From Paulownia fortunei (Eukaryota; Streptophyta; Magnoliopsida; Lamiales; Paulowniaceae): a DNA stretch of 64,000 nt. Each line of letters starts with the position of its first letter. The stretch's first letter is position 1. The stretch spans positions 7,210,060 to 7,274,059 of the forward strand of contig CM033108.1 in assembly GCA_019321725.1 (NCBI GenBank), read 5' to 3'. The notes beneath the pieces are model-generated. The model made no database searches. It saw only the letters and a list, made by a program, of their open reading frames with translations, and was not told where the DNA came from. The position numbers and the translations under genes are program-made. This document shows positions 23,880 through 34,674 of this stretch, in pieces.

Positions 23880-24280
23880 AGGTAAAAAAAAAATGGTTGG
23901 AGAAACTGAGAGAAAGCTCCACCTCGTCCTCAGTATCATCCACAATAACCCCAATGTTGGATAAATGAGGCTGTGAAGAGTTAATTTATAGCTTTGATGA
24001 ATGAAGCACAATCTCCTTCCATATGCAGTCGTTTCCACTCCTTTTCATAGATATAATAAGCTCAGCAGCTGCCGTAGCCTCTTCTGCTGATCCATTCGGC
24101 TGGACATTTTAACCGATTTCCAAGCCAAGCACGCTCGTGTATGTATGGTTCCTGGCAACCACACCACACCACACCACACAGTCCCCTCCCCAGCAAAAGT
24201 AGCACCATCAGTATTCAATTTCATCACATTTACCTCTAGGGGAATCCACCTAGCTGGAATTACTATCTTGAAGCCTTTTA
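23880..24280 (-). pseudogene. LINE RNase H domain remnant
   Basis: The minus strand encodes RWIPLEVNVMKLNTDGATF, the start of the RNase H-like domain (RVT_3) that ends plant LINE ORF2, including the KLNTDG motif with its catalytic aspartate. The frame then breaks; a different frame downstream gives AEEATAAAELI and SNIGVIVDDTEDEVEL, matching later parts of the same domain, with a TAA between. Only this domain is left: no reverse transcriptase or endonuclease adjoins. It is an isolated, frameshifted fragment, independent of the larger LINE at 60.5 kb. Confidence 0.65.
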
Positions 24281-24497
24281 TGTTTTTTTTTTTAATTGAG
24301 AATTTTATTTCCAACATTCGTATTGAAAATTTGGTTTTATAAAGGTTTTGATGTGATTCACGAATGAAATGGTATTTTATATAGGTTTGAAAATAATAAT
24401 ATGTTTAGTTGAGTTATTTTGAAGAAATTTTAAACACAAAAAAATGATATAAAAATAAATTTATCTTTATTTGTGTGTTTTGCAGTATCTGTTTTAA

Positions 24498-24850
24498 AAT
24501 TTTATATATATAATAATTTGCAAAGATGGTAATAGTGAGTTTTATTTTGAATATTTAATTTAGATATAATAATTTATTTTGATGATTTAAAATAAAGTGG
24601 GTTCCATAGAATTTTATTTATATAATAATTTGCAAAGTTGATAATGGTGTGGTTCATTTTGAATAATTAATTTGAATATGATAATTTATTAGAATGATTT
24701 GAAAGACGCAGATTTCATTATAATGATATAAATTGAAAATACTAAATATATTAGTTAGATGAAATTGATAGTGGTGCGATTCATTTTAAATATTTAATTT
24801 GAATATAATATTTATTTGTAAGATTTGTTGGTAGTAGATTTAGAATGCTA
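24498..24850. repeat. AT-rich tandem repeat, about 112-127 bp unit
   Basis: Three degenerate units share ATAATTTGCAAAG (24512 and 24624 in the first two), the words GGTAATAGTG / GATAATGGTG / GATAGTGGTG at 24528, 24640 and 24767, and then ATTTAATTTGAATATAAT-type text. No coding potential. Confidence 0.65.
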
Positions 24851-27555
24851 ATGTTTGAAAATAGTAATATTATTAAGAATATAATTAATAACAGTGGGTC
24901 TCATTTATAAAATTTAAATTGAAATGATGTGATTAGTGACTGACAATTGTCAAATAAAGGTTATGTATAGGGAAGGAAATCAAAATTATAGATTTGAAAG
25001 TTATTTTTTGTGGAAAAATGAAAAGATAAAATGGACAATTTTCATTAAAAATAGGTCAAACAGATTTGATTTCGAATTTTGAAATAATATAAAATAAAAA
25101 AATTGATTTATGAAATGGGAACATACAGGGCAATGTTTCAACATAGAGCAATTTCTGCTGCTAAGAAATAATTCCTAGCAAAGCTAGCCAAAGACTATTG
25201 TAGAATTGAAAATGATTTAAGTTTGGCTAGCATAAGTTTGAAGTAAATCAGAAATTATTTTAATGAAATTGAATACGTTATTTGCTTTGAAAGCATTATT
25301 GTACACTGGTTAACAGTGATATGGTTGTCCACATTTGTTTCGTAAAATCTGATCCTGTCTATTCTTCCATTCACTATTTCTATTACACGTTCTTAAATGG
25401 TATTGGACCCTAAATTGGACGGTTCGCAAGGTCTACTGGGTTAGCATTAGGCTACTAGTAGTAAGGCTTCGTCGTCCAGTGCCAATTTAAAATGTAATTC
25501 CACGGGCATGTTTGAGGTTGTCTGCGGCTGTGGTAGAGGCCACCATGTACTTAGGCTTGGTCAGATCTATTAAATTAGTCGCATTATCACACTTTGTACT
25601 AGAGATTAGGGTAGTGAACTCGTCCTGTGGGAGCCATAAGGTGGCCATTTCCTGGTCTGGTCTTCATAGTTTAGATTGGTCTTCAAACTTTGTTCTTGAT
25701 AGGCTTGAATTGTTATTGTTTGATCTGATCTTCACAGGCTTGATTTGTTATTTCCTGATCTGGTCATCACAGCCTAAAATTGTTACCTTTTTTTTTACAA
25801 GTAACATTGGATATAAAAGAGGCCCGTTCATATTTTCTGCTGTTGATATTTCGTTACACTTGCACTCTACCACTGGCCACACTAAGTTTGTGATTATGTA
25901 TTCTATATTTTCATCCTCTAGACTTGGGATTCACTGAAGTTGTGGGCAATAAGTTGAGCAGAGCATGAGAGTCTGAATGAGTTTGTATCAGGTCACAGTT
26001 GTTCATAGTGTGGTAATCGTAACTCTAAGAAATTTTGTAGGTGTTAAGGCTTTGCATATTCGGAAACTCTTGTTATTTTACATAATTGCCTAATGTGTGG
26101 ATTCTGATAGAATACTTTTAGTTTTCATATTCGGAAACCCTAGTGATGTGGGGTTGAAATTCAAATGTTCTACTAAGTTGAAATACTCTTGTGCATGTTA
26201 AATTGGGTTACATTTGCTTGATTATTTTGTTCTTATAAATTATGTCAATGCTCTAAGGTGCAGGTTCCTCAAGAGACTCAATTGTCGAGGCGTACAATTT
26301 AAGAGTATGTAGCGAGAAAAAATAAATGAGAGAGGGAGATGAAGGGAGAGGGTCAAACATTCCATCTACCATCAAGTAATTTTCTGCCCCTCTTTGTGTA
26401 TTTTTATACACAATTTTGTGCCCTAGGGTTCTCCCATTCCAAGCGAGAGACTTGCCTTTTGAATAGAAATTTTTTTTTTTTTTTTTTCGGCATTAGGTAT
26501 CTCATATCTATGTAAGAGATTTTCCTTTCGCTTTAGGCATTTTATATTATTGATCCGAGTGGTATGAAAAAGTTTTATAGTGGAGGGTGAATAGGTTTTT
26601 GGATTTTTTTCTAAAAGAGAGGGTGAATAGGTCTTTGAAAGTTTTTTTATGTATGAACTTGCATGCATTTATTCAAAAGTACAATCGCTTGTTCTTGAAA
26701 AGTTGGTCACTCGATTCTACTGATTATTTAAATATTTAATCTACTGGAGAGCTAAACATGTCAAATATTTTAAAAGATTTGTGCAGTATAATTTAACATT
26801 TAGAAATATTTCAGGCTACAGTTTTTCAGTCGAAAAGAGTTGAGTGTGAAATATAATGTGATCAATAGTAAAGCAATACAACCATAAATAAAGTTCTGAA
26901 AATAAAGAGACTAGGAAATTTTGTAGTAGTTAAGAGGTGGAGTATTTCTTCTACTTGTACTCTTCTCCACTTTGCTGGAGGAATTCACCAGATACTTACC
27001 ATCTTTATACAAAAGTCGCACTCCTATCCACCACAGCCTAGTTATACAGACTTAGGCTTATTAGAGATTTACACACTTTACAAGCCCCGCTACTAACTTC
27101 TACAACCTAGTTACACAAACTCAGACTTTAGCATCTTCTTAATCTGCGTATACAAAGCAAGATAGATACCGCTATATGAATATTTCTACACAAGTCCAAC
27201 TTAAGTGTTGGCCTACACAAGGCCTAACATTCACTCTCATATACAATATAAAGAGTTTTGTTTGGTATCACCCGCCTACCTTCTAAGCTCACAAACTTCT
27301 CAAGTTTCAGTTGACTGAAGTGGAATGTATGACTTGGATTTCTTTCAAAGATTTTTCAACAAGTGCTCAGCTCTTTTGTACTGCTTGTGTCATTCTCTCT
27401 TTTCTCTTTTTTTCTGTTTGTTATAACTCTTCATTTGAATTCCTTGTCTTTTTGCATACCTGCCCTCTCTGTGCGTAAGTTTGTGCGATTATAATCCTTT
27501 GTCCTTTTTGTATTTATATTTTTTCTCTTTAGGTATTTGTTTATCTTAGACTTCA
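24851..27555. other. Intergenic stretch, no gene recognised
   Basis: A 141-codon plus frame at 25512-25937 has no domain I recognise; its DNA has internal near-repeats (TTGATCTG...CTTCACAGGCTTGA around 25720 and GATCTGGTCATCACAG near 25757), as in decayed retroelement sequence. A poly-T run is at about 26470-26487. The text around 27000-27300 is of LTR-leader character but no partner was found. Confidence 0.4.
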
Positions 27556-27559
27556 GTAC

Positions 27560-28090
27560 GTTCCTTTGTATGAGGTGACAACTACGAATTCTACTCCTAA
27601 AAAACTACACTAGTCATCACTTTGTTGAAGAACTTAGTCCACTAAGTTTTATACTTTGGTCTTTTGACTCTGTTGTCTTTATCTTTGAAGCAATTTTCAC
27701 TCCTCTATTCTGTTTTGATTCTCACTTGATTGATTTGATCATCTTTAACTGTGAATTCTGCTAGGAACAAATTGCACCAGCCCTCACTTTTCTGAAAACC
27801 TTAGCCTCATTAAATCCTCTGCTCTGGTTTTGGACTCTATTGTCTTATCCTTGAACAAGTCTTCGCATCTTTGTTCTACTCTAATTATCAATTCACTGAT
27901 CTAATCATATTTTGTTGTTCTACCTCTAAAACCGTACTAGTCCTCACTCCATCAAAAACCTTAGCGGTGTTAAGTCCTTTACTCTGGTGTTGGATACTGT
28001 TGTCTTGTCCTATAAGTAATTTTCACTCTCTTACCTGCTTTGATTGTCACTTGACCATTCTGACCAGACTCAACTAAGTCATTCTGGTAT
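27560..28090. repeat. Minisatellite-like tandem repeat, about 160-200 bp unit
   Basis: Three degenerate units follow each other, at about 27560-27768, 27769-27929 and 27930-28090. Each contains ACTAGTC/CCAGCC + CTCAC, then ACCTTAG, then CTCTGGT.TTGGA, then GTTGTCTT, then TTTTCACTC-type text. The frame at 27871-28077 is an accident of this repeat. Confidence 0.6.
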
Positions 28091-28309
28091 ACTTATTTAT
28101 TCTGTTGTAGCTAACTTCTCTGCTCTATCTATGGTTAGTTATACTTACCTACTCTAAAAATAGTTCTTACAACTATTTCATGACTAAAAAGAAAAGTATA
28201 TGAATTTTGGAGTTCTTATAAATCTTCCCTAATATTCATCAAAATCTATAAACAATATTCCTAGCACGTGTACCTTATGTAAAAAAGTTTTATTTTTATT
28301 TCATTTTTC

Positions 28310-29450
28310 TATATCTCATATCTATGCCGTTGGGCCTAGGCTTAATTTGATTAAGTCTAATCAATTAATTAACCAACTGGCTTGTCCAAATTTAAAAGTC
28401 TAATACATTAATGTAACAAATTAAGTAATTACTTCAAATCTTGAATTAATTAAATTCTAATAAATTAATTAATTTAATTAACTAATTCACCAATCCAACT
28501 CTCTGGTTAAATTCACATCCAATAAATTAATTGGTCTAGTCGCACTAATTAAATCTCTAATTGGGCTTGGCCTAATTAATTAGGCCCAATTAGTTGAACA
28601 CATTTATTAACTAATTAATTCAAGAGAATCTATCCATTCTTGGATTTTATTCTCTAATTCGGAATGGATTTATGTGACTAAGTGCCTGACCCGTTAAGTT
28701 TATCAATAAGTCAATAATAAACTCACAACTCTTGTTATTTAACTTGAGTAATTAAAATATTCCAATCAATTACTTACTTTAATTAATTATTTTAGAATTA
28801 ATCTAAATTAATTCTAAGATACCTACAAATCATTGATGTCAAGCAACATGCTACAAAAACATAGATATAAGTGAATTTCAAAGTTAATATTTTCAATTAT
28901 ATTTGTCATAAACGTAAGTTCCTTTCATCGTCTAGTTTTTGGTTCGGCCTAAAATACGTAATTATTAGTCGAACAATAAGAGCTAATAATTATATATCTA
29001 TTTCTATTACATGACTTGATGATGAAATTAGAAAACTCTTTCCTAATTGTCATCCTACATTTAGCCAAGATTTATTAAGTCATAGACAGTGGAAAACATA
29101 AGACACACTCATATTTGTTCATGGGTGTTTAATTTTTTATTGTCACTCATAAATCTCCATAACCAAATTACACCAAATATAAACCCCTTATAATTTTTAA
29201 AGAATTAAAATATAAAATCAAAGTACAACCGCCATGCACAATCGAATGACTAGGCTTGAGCTATTGTAATACTTAAATTTATTATTCGACATTTGAGTAA
29301 TTTTCAATTAAGAATTTCTTAACAAAAGGTAGTTCTTTGAACTTACTTTTTAAGAAGCACTTAAATATATATACTAGTGTCTGCAAATCAATATTTACAA
29401 ATAAGACATCTTTCCAATTGAGCATGCATTGAATGTGCAAGTATATCATA
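28310..29450 (+). mobile_element. LTR-like repeat X3 (partial)
   Basis: Shares with X6 (58.8-60.4 kb) and its continuation at 63.5 kb the order: CTTAATTTGATTAAGTCTAA-type tract, GGCCTAAAATA, GACTTGATGATGAAA, AGCCAAGATTT, and ACTAGTGTCT near the right end. No TG start was found, so its left end is truncated or too diverged to see. Confidence 0.5.
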
Positions 29451-29808
29451 ATTTTCGATATCCCATCTCAATAATTCTACATTTTGAAAAATTTTAAAAT
29501 TAAAACCTTTGAAATATATTTTATGAAGGTCGTCTCAATAAGCAATTATTTTCTGTAGCTATATATCATTTATATACTAAATCCAATATAAAATTAAGAC
29601 ATAAAAATGAAGAGATGCCTATTAACAATGTTGAATGAATAATATAAAAATATTAAATTCACCTATCCCGTCAAAAAATATAAAATTCACATATCCAATC
29701 AACTTGTTAGGCATTAACCTAACAGTCTTATAGTTATAACAATGACTTCTATTCAACTTTTTAGAGCATAAAATTGAATATCTATTAAAATATAGTAAAT
29801 ATGACAGA

Positions 29809-29809
<1 letters not shown>

Positions 29810-29851
<42 letters not shown>

Positions 29852-29873
29852 GAGAGAGAGAGAGAGAGAGAGA
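29810..29873. repeat. (GA)n microsatellite
   Basis: About 60 bases of nearly pure GA with one interruption (GTGAG at 29849). Confidence 0.95.
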
Positions 29874-31479
29874 TTAATATTGGGAGAGAGGAAAAAATGG
29901 AGAAAAGTTGTTAGAGATATTCATAATCTTTTGAAGGCCACCGTCTTCTGTCGAACCACAGGATTATATTTTAATTAAAATTATAAACTTTTGGGATCTC
30001 AACTATCGCAGCGAATATTTTGATATTTCTTTTATAGATCTTATACACCTCAACGCTGCACTAGGACACATATTATATATATTATTTATGATATATATGT
30101 GTGCATCTGTAAGATAGTTAGTGCTGTACATTATGCCTCTTGTTATTGATTGCCTTACAGTGTATTCTCCTCATAGCCCAAGGCCCCAGATTCCTTTTAA
30201 TTTCTGGCAGTCTGCCGGTCTGTACGGTCAGATGTGTATGTGCCTGGAATCTAGTTGAATATCTTATCGTGTAAGTTTTTTTAAATTTTTATTAAGTTTT
30301 AAAAATTATTTTTAAATTTAATTATTAATCAAATTAAGTTTAAACAAATTTTAATTAAAATGAATACTAATCGAATGAAGTATTTTGATATTTTGATATA
30401 TTTTTTTTTTTTTTTACTAATCAAGTTGAGTTTGAAATTTTATCGAATGAATTTTTTTTTTAAATTTGATTATTTATATTTAACAAACTAAGTTTATAGG
30501 AACTTTTAGCGATCGATATCAAATTTAATATTAAATAATTTAATTTATTTTTTAATTCTATATATCATCGCAATTTTTCTCTTTCTAATTGAGAAAATTA
30601 ACTTACAGGTATAGAGTAGTAATTTTGGATATGGATATTGTGTTTACTTGGATAGATAAAATTTGTAGGATCTAAAGTTATTACCCAAAATGTCCCCACC
30701 CATAATTTTATTAAAAATTCCTAATATACAAAAGAGCAAGGATAACAAAGATATTTTCCAAAAAAGTTGTGGATTGCTTCCCAACTTCAATTCAGGATGC
30801 TCAATCACCTCTCACATCCCCTCCACATGTTGGACCAATCAAAATATAGCAACGTAAACATTGGATTATAGTTGTCTGGGTTGGAATTAACCGGCCCAAC
30901 TCATAATTGACCCAATAAAAATCAATTTGGGATCGGTCTATGAATAATACGAATTACGTAAGCTTGTTTTCATTATATGAACTGAGTCCCTATTGGATCC
31001 AATAAATATGATTCAACTAATTCATAAACCGGCCTTTTTAAATTCAAACCCACTTCACAACCAGTCCAAATTCAGAACTGACATGGACCAATTAATATTT
31101 TATATATTATTAATATATTTTTATCAAAAATTTCATTTTTGTGATTTAAGAGATTCAAACTCATTATTATTGGGAGGAAAATGAAGAAATCAACTACTAA
31201 ATCCTTTTCAATTTTGTTGATTTCTTTAAACCATATATATTAACGGTCCACCCTAACATATTCCATACATATAAATAATTCAGTAGGTCACCCTAATAAT
31301 CAATCTTGCAACTTGCAAGTAATATGTTATTTCCTATCAAAGTAGTGAGTGCAATGATAATAATACCGTTGCATTTGATTATCTTTATTTTTTTATTTTT
31401 TTATTATTTATTGTGTTATTTTTATTGCAAGTACTTCTACCATTGTATACAATGAAACTCTTCTTGGATTAACTGTAAT
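29874..31479. other. AT-rich intergenic stretch, no gene seen
   Basis: No recognised gene. Text near 30880-31080 (GGCCCAACTC, AACCGGCC, CAAACCC) resembles that near 31970-32160 on the other side of the tandem repeat, suggesting both belong to one old element. Confidence 0.4.
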
Positions 31480-31960
31480 AAAATATAAAGTTAGAAATAA
31501 AACATATTACTAAAAAAGTAAAATAATACTTTTTATTCTAAATTAAAAAAAATCATCAAAAAAATATAAAGTTAGAAAGTAAATATATTACTAAAAAAAT
31601 TTAATACCACTTAGTATACTAAATTAAAAAAAAATTATCAAAATAAATTATAAAGTTAGAAAGTAAGTATATTACTAAAAAATTATAATACTACTTAGTA
31701 TATTAAATTAAAAAAAATCATCAAAATAAAATATAAAGTTAGAAAGTAACTATATTACTAAAAAAATATAATACTATTTAGTATACTAAATTTAAAAATA
31801 ATTCATCAAAATTAAATATAAAGTTAGAAAGTAAATATATTACTAAAAAAAATAATATTATTTAGTATATTAAATAAAAAAAATTATTAAAATAAAATAT
31901 GAAGTTAGAAAGTATATTACTAAAAAATATAATATTATTTAGTATACTAAACGAAAAAAA
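31480..31960. repeat. Tandem repeat, 81-85 bp unit, six copies
   Basis: The anchor TATAAAGTTAG recurs at 31484, 31565, 31649, 31732 and 31817 and as TATGAAGTTAG at 31898. Each unit continues GAAAGTAAATATATTACTAA and a CTTAGTATACTAAAT motif. The copies are well conserved and therefore fairly young. Confidence 0.85.
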
Positions 31961-32853
31961 AGTCCATTGATTCAGTCCATAGACCTAGCCCGTAAGCCCA
32001 ACTCAAATAACCCGTCTAAACCTGGAACCGACTCACTAGAACCAAGCTAGTGGGTCGAGTTGAGCCTACTAAAAAAAAAATTATTCAATCCAACACGACC
32101 CATTTCAGAATTTGAATTTGAACAACCCACTTTTTTTATCGGTAAATGCAGTTTTGGACCGGTCTCAGTTGACAATTATACATTGGATAAGTTATTCCTG
32201 TATAAAAAGGGACTCTAGTGGCAAAATATTGCAAAACTGAACTTAGGATGAAAATAAAAATTGTCATATATTCTTCATATGCTATACAATTATGTTTCTC
32301 ATGAATTGAAATATCCGCAGGTTATTTCCAAACAAATAAAAGAAATTATTTTATTTTATATCTCCAATATAATTTTTAATGATAGAATACTCCCAATATT
32401 CTTGCTCCCTTGTAAAATTATGTTAAATTTTACGATAATCATTATCCGCTTTCGTCTGGCTTTCACCAAGGTGACTCTGGGTTGGCGACAAAAAACTTTT
32501 CCTGTTTTTTCCTTCATAGTAATTGAAGCCACTTTTAAGTGTTTTATTTCATCACTTTTATCCCTCTCTTTTTTAGTCTTTACCCCCAATAAATTTTACT
32601 ACTGTTGCATTATAGAAGAAAAAATTATTCTTTTCCAAGAAAAGTTTCACCCTACAAAAAAGTAGGATACCTATTCCAACTTTGAGTTATCCGTAAAATC
32701 TTCAATTACCAAACAAGGATACAGAAATGTTGTTATGCATCTTCTTCCACCAGGTACTGAAAGCACGAGTTCGGGCTTGAATCTATTTTATAAATTTTTT
32801 AATTTTGGGTTCCAATTAACATCAAACAAAACCCTATTTGTGTTATATTATTG

Positions 32854-34070
32854 GGCTAATTACACTTTCTTACCATCTAAAATAACTAAATTATCAACTT
32901 CTTTATTCCTTTTTTGATAACAAAAATCAACCCTTAAGTTTACTCCATTAAAAAATCCAAACATAAGTCTACCAATATTACCTCGATTTAAAAAATTACT
33001 AACTCTGTCAAAATGTCAATTACCTCAGGTGTCTTTGCAATGTTTTATATTTTGAAGGATGTATCTATAATGTTTCTATGATTGAAAGGGTGTCTTTATA
33101 ATATATCCATAATTAAAATTTATTATTCTAAAAAATTAAAAATATCTTAAATGCAAATGTGATTTTTGCCACCTAATTATACAAAAATTGTTTGGATCCT
33201 GAAATTGAATTCTTAGATCAAACTTAATCCTAATTTTTATTATTTTTGCTTAATTTAAAGAGGCACAATTCTATGAAATCAGAAATCGCCTCTTGCTCTC
33301 CTTCCCTCCACCACTGCCCATCTCTACCTCTCTGCCCAACCTTTCATCTCGCCGCCCTCCTTCCTTCGTCTCTCCCCGACTCTCACTCCACACCACTCTC
33401 TCTTCTCTTTACTATCCATCTTATTCTCTCTCTCTCCCTACTCGCCATCCCCTTCCTCCCTTATCTTTCTCATTTCCACCATAAAAAAAAGGACAAAAGA
33501 ACGAAAAGAAAGAAAATAGGAAAGAAATGAAAAAATGAGAATAAAAGAAATGGAAAATAGAGGGATTTTTTTTAATCATTTTTATATGTAAATTTAAGTA
33601 CAAATATTTTTCTAAAGGCTCATCCTTTTTTATTATTTCAATTCTACAGCATTAGAAAAAATATTTGAAGAAATCATTTTTCTTTGACAAATGCAATTAT
33701 CATTATTGGCCAACCACATATTTGGAAGGGCCAAAAACAACAAACAATCAATGTTTTGGCCTCAAGCGGCTAATTTTTCCATCCAATGCTTATATTTATA
33801 GAACGATATTCCATTACATTTTTCTCCTTTTCTATACCCCTTTAAATTTCAAATCTTACCAAGAATATTTAATCAATAATATATATATATATAAGAACAG
33901 AAACAAAAATAGAAAGTTCGCTAAAAAATTATGCTGACATCATTTTCCTTTGTAACCCTAACGATAAGAAAAATAAACATGGCAAACTTAAGAGAGAGTT
34001 TTAATAATTATAAAAAGAGAAGATAAGTTGGTAATTTAACTATTTCAAAAACAAGGTAAGTGTAACTAAC
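32854..34070. mobile_element. Non-autonomous TIR element (MITE-like), about 1.2 kb
   Basis: The left end, GGCTAATTACACTTTCTTACC followed by AACTAAATTATCAACTTCTT and CCCTTAAGTTT, is matched in inverted order by the right end (AGTTACACTTACCTTG, AGTTAAATTACCAACTTATC, TCTTAAGTTTG). The inverted repeats are about 95 bp. The interior includes a CT-rich tract at 33290-33480, whose open frames are low-complexity and not genes, and no transposase. Confidence 0.6.
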
Positions 34071-34490
34071 ACTTGATTATTCAAATTTCAGATTTAGTTG
34101 TTGCTTCTCCCCAAATTATATTCACGGTGTAATAAAAGATATTTTAACAGCGCTTTGCCTTGCATGTGAAATGATGTTTTATAGTCCATGTTTGCGGCAG
34201 GTATTATTTTCATTTTTCCCTGGAGAATGAGAAGATAATTTACCCTCAACCACCTCTTCAACAAGTGCAAATCAAAATTATGGATTGGATCCTGATTTCC
34301 TCAGCCGAAGTTGGTTGTACTTTCAAACAATATAATGAAGCTAAGAGAACAAATCAGTTTATGAAAACAAAAGCCACATCTATGAATACTTAACAGCCCA
34401 TAGGTATATATAAACATATATGTTCGGTATTCCAAGCCAATTGGCAAATTAATCATGGCTATTCCAGTCCATCTTAACCCTGCACAACAA

Positions 34491-34520
34491 CCCGACCCTC
34501 CCACCCCCCACCGCCACCCA
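34491..34520 (-). repeat. G-rich tract in CPA 3' UTR region
   Basis: On the minus (CPA sense) strand this reads as GGGTGGCGGTGGGGGG, then TGGGAGGGTCGGG. It lies about 155-185 bases after the CPA stop codon and meets the G-quadruplex pattern. It is in the mRNA only if the 3' UTR is that long. Confidence 0.6.
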
Positions 34521-34674
34521 CCAACCGCAAACCAAAACAAAAAGAATAAAAGAAAGAAGTGTAGGGAAGCAGAAATTTTCAAGGGATAAATTACAGAAAG
34601 GGAAAACAAAATCATCATACTATGTAGGTGAGTTCGGAAATACCACAGGATACAACATTCATCCAAGAAGAGAA

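Noticed and set aside
25512..25937. A 141-codon plus-strand open frame as a gene
   Set aside because: No domain, no splice structure or promoter, and internal near-repeats in the DNA; neighbouring sequence is intergenic. It may be retroelement debris.
32261..32665. A 134-codon plus frame
   Set aside because: AT-rich, hydrophobic translation without any family resemblance, and an opposite-strand frame overlaps it.
33246..33530. Open frames in the CT-rich tract as proline/serine/leucine-rich proteins
   Set aside because: Low-complexity DNA inside a TIR element; frames are open on several registers at once.
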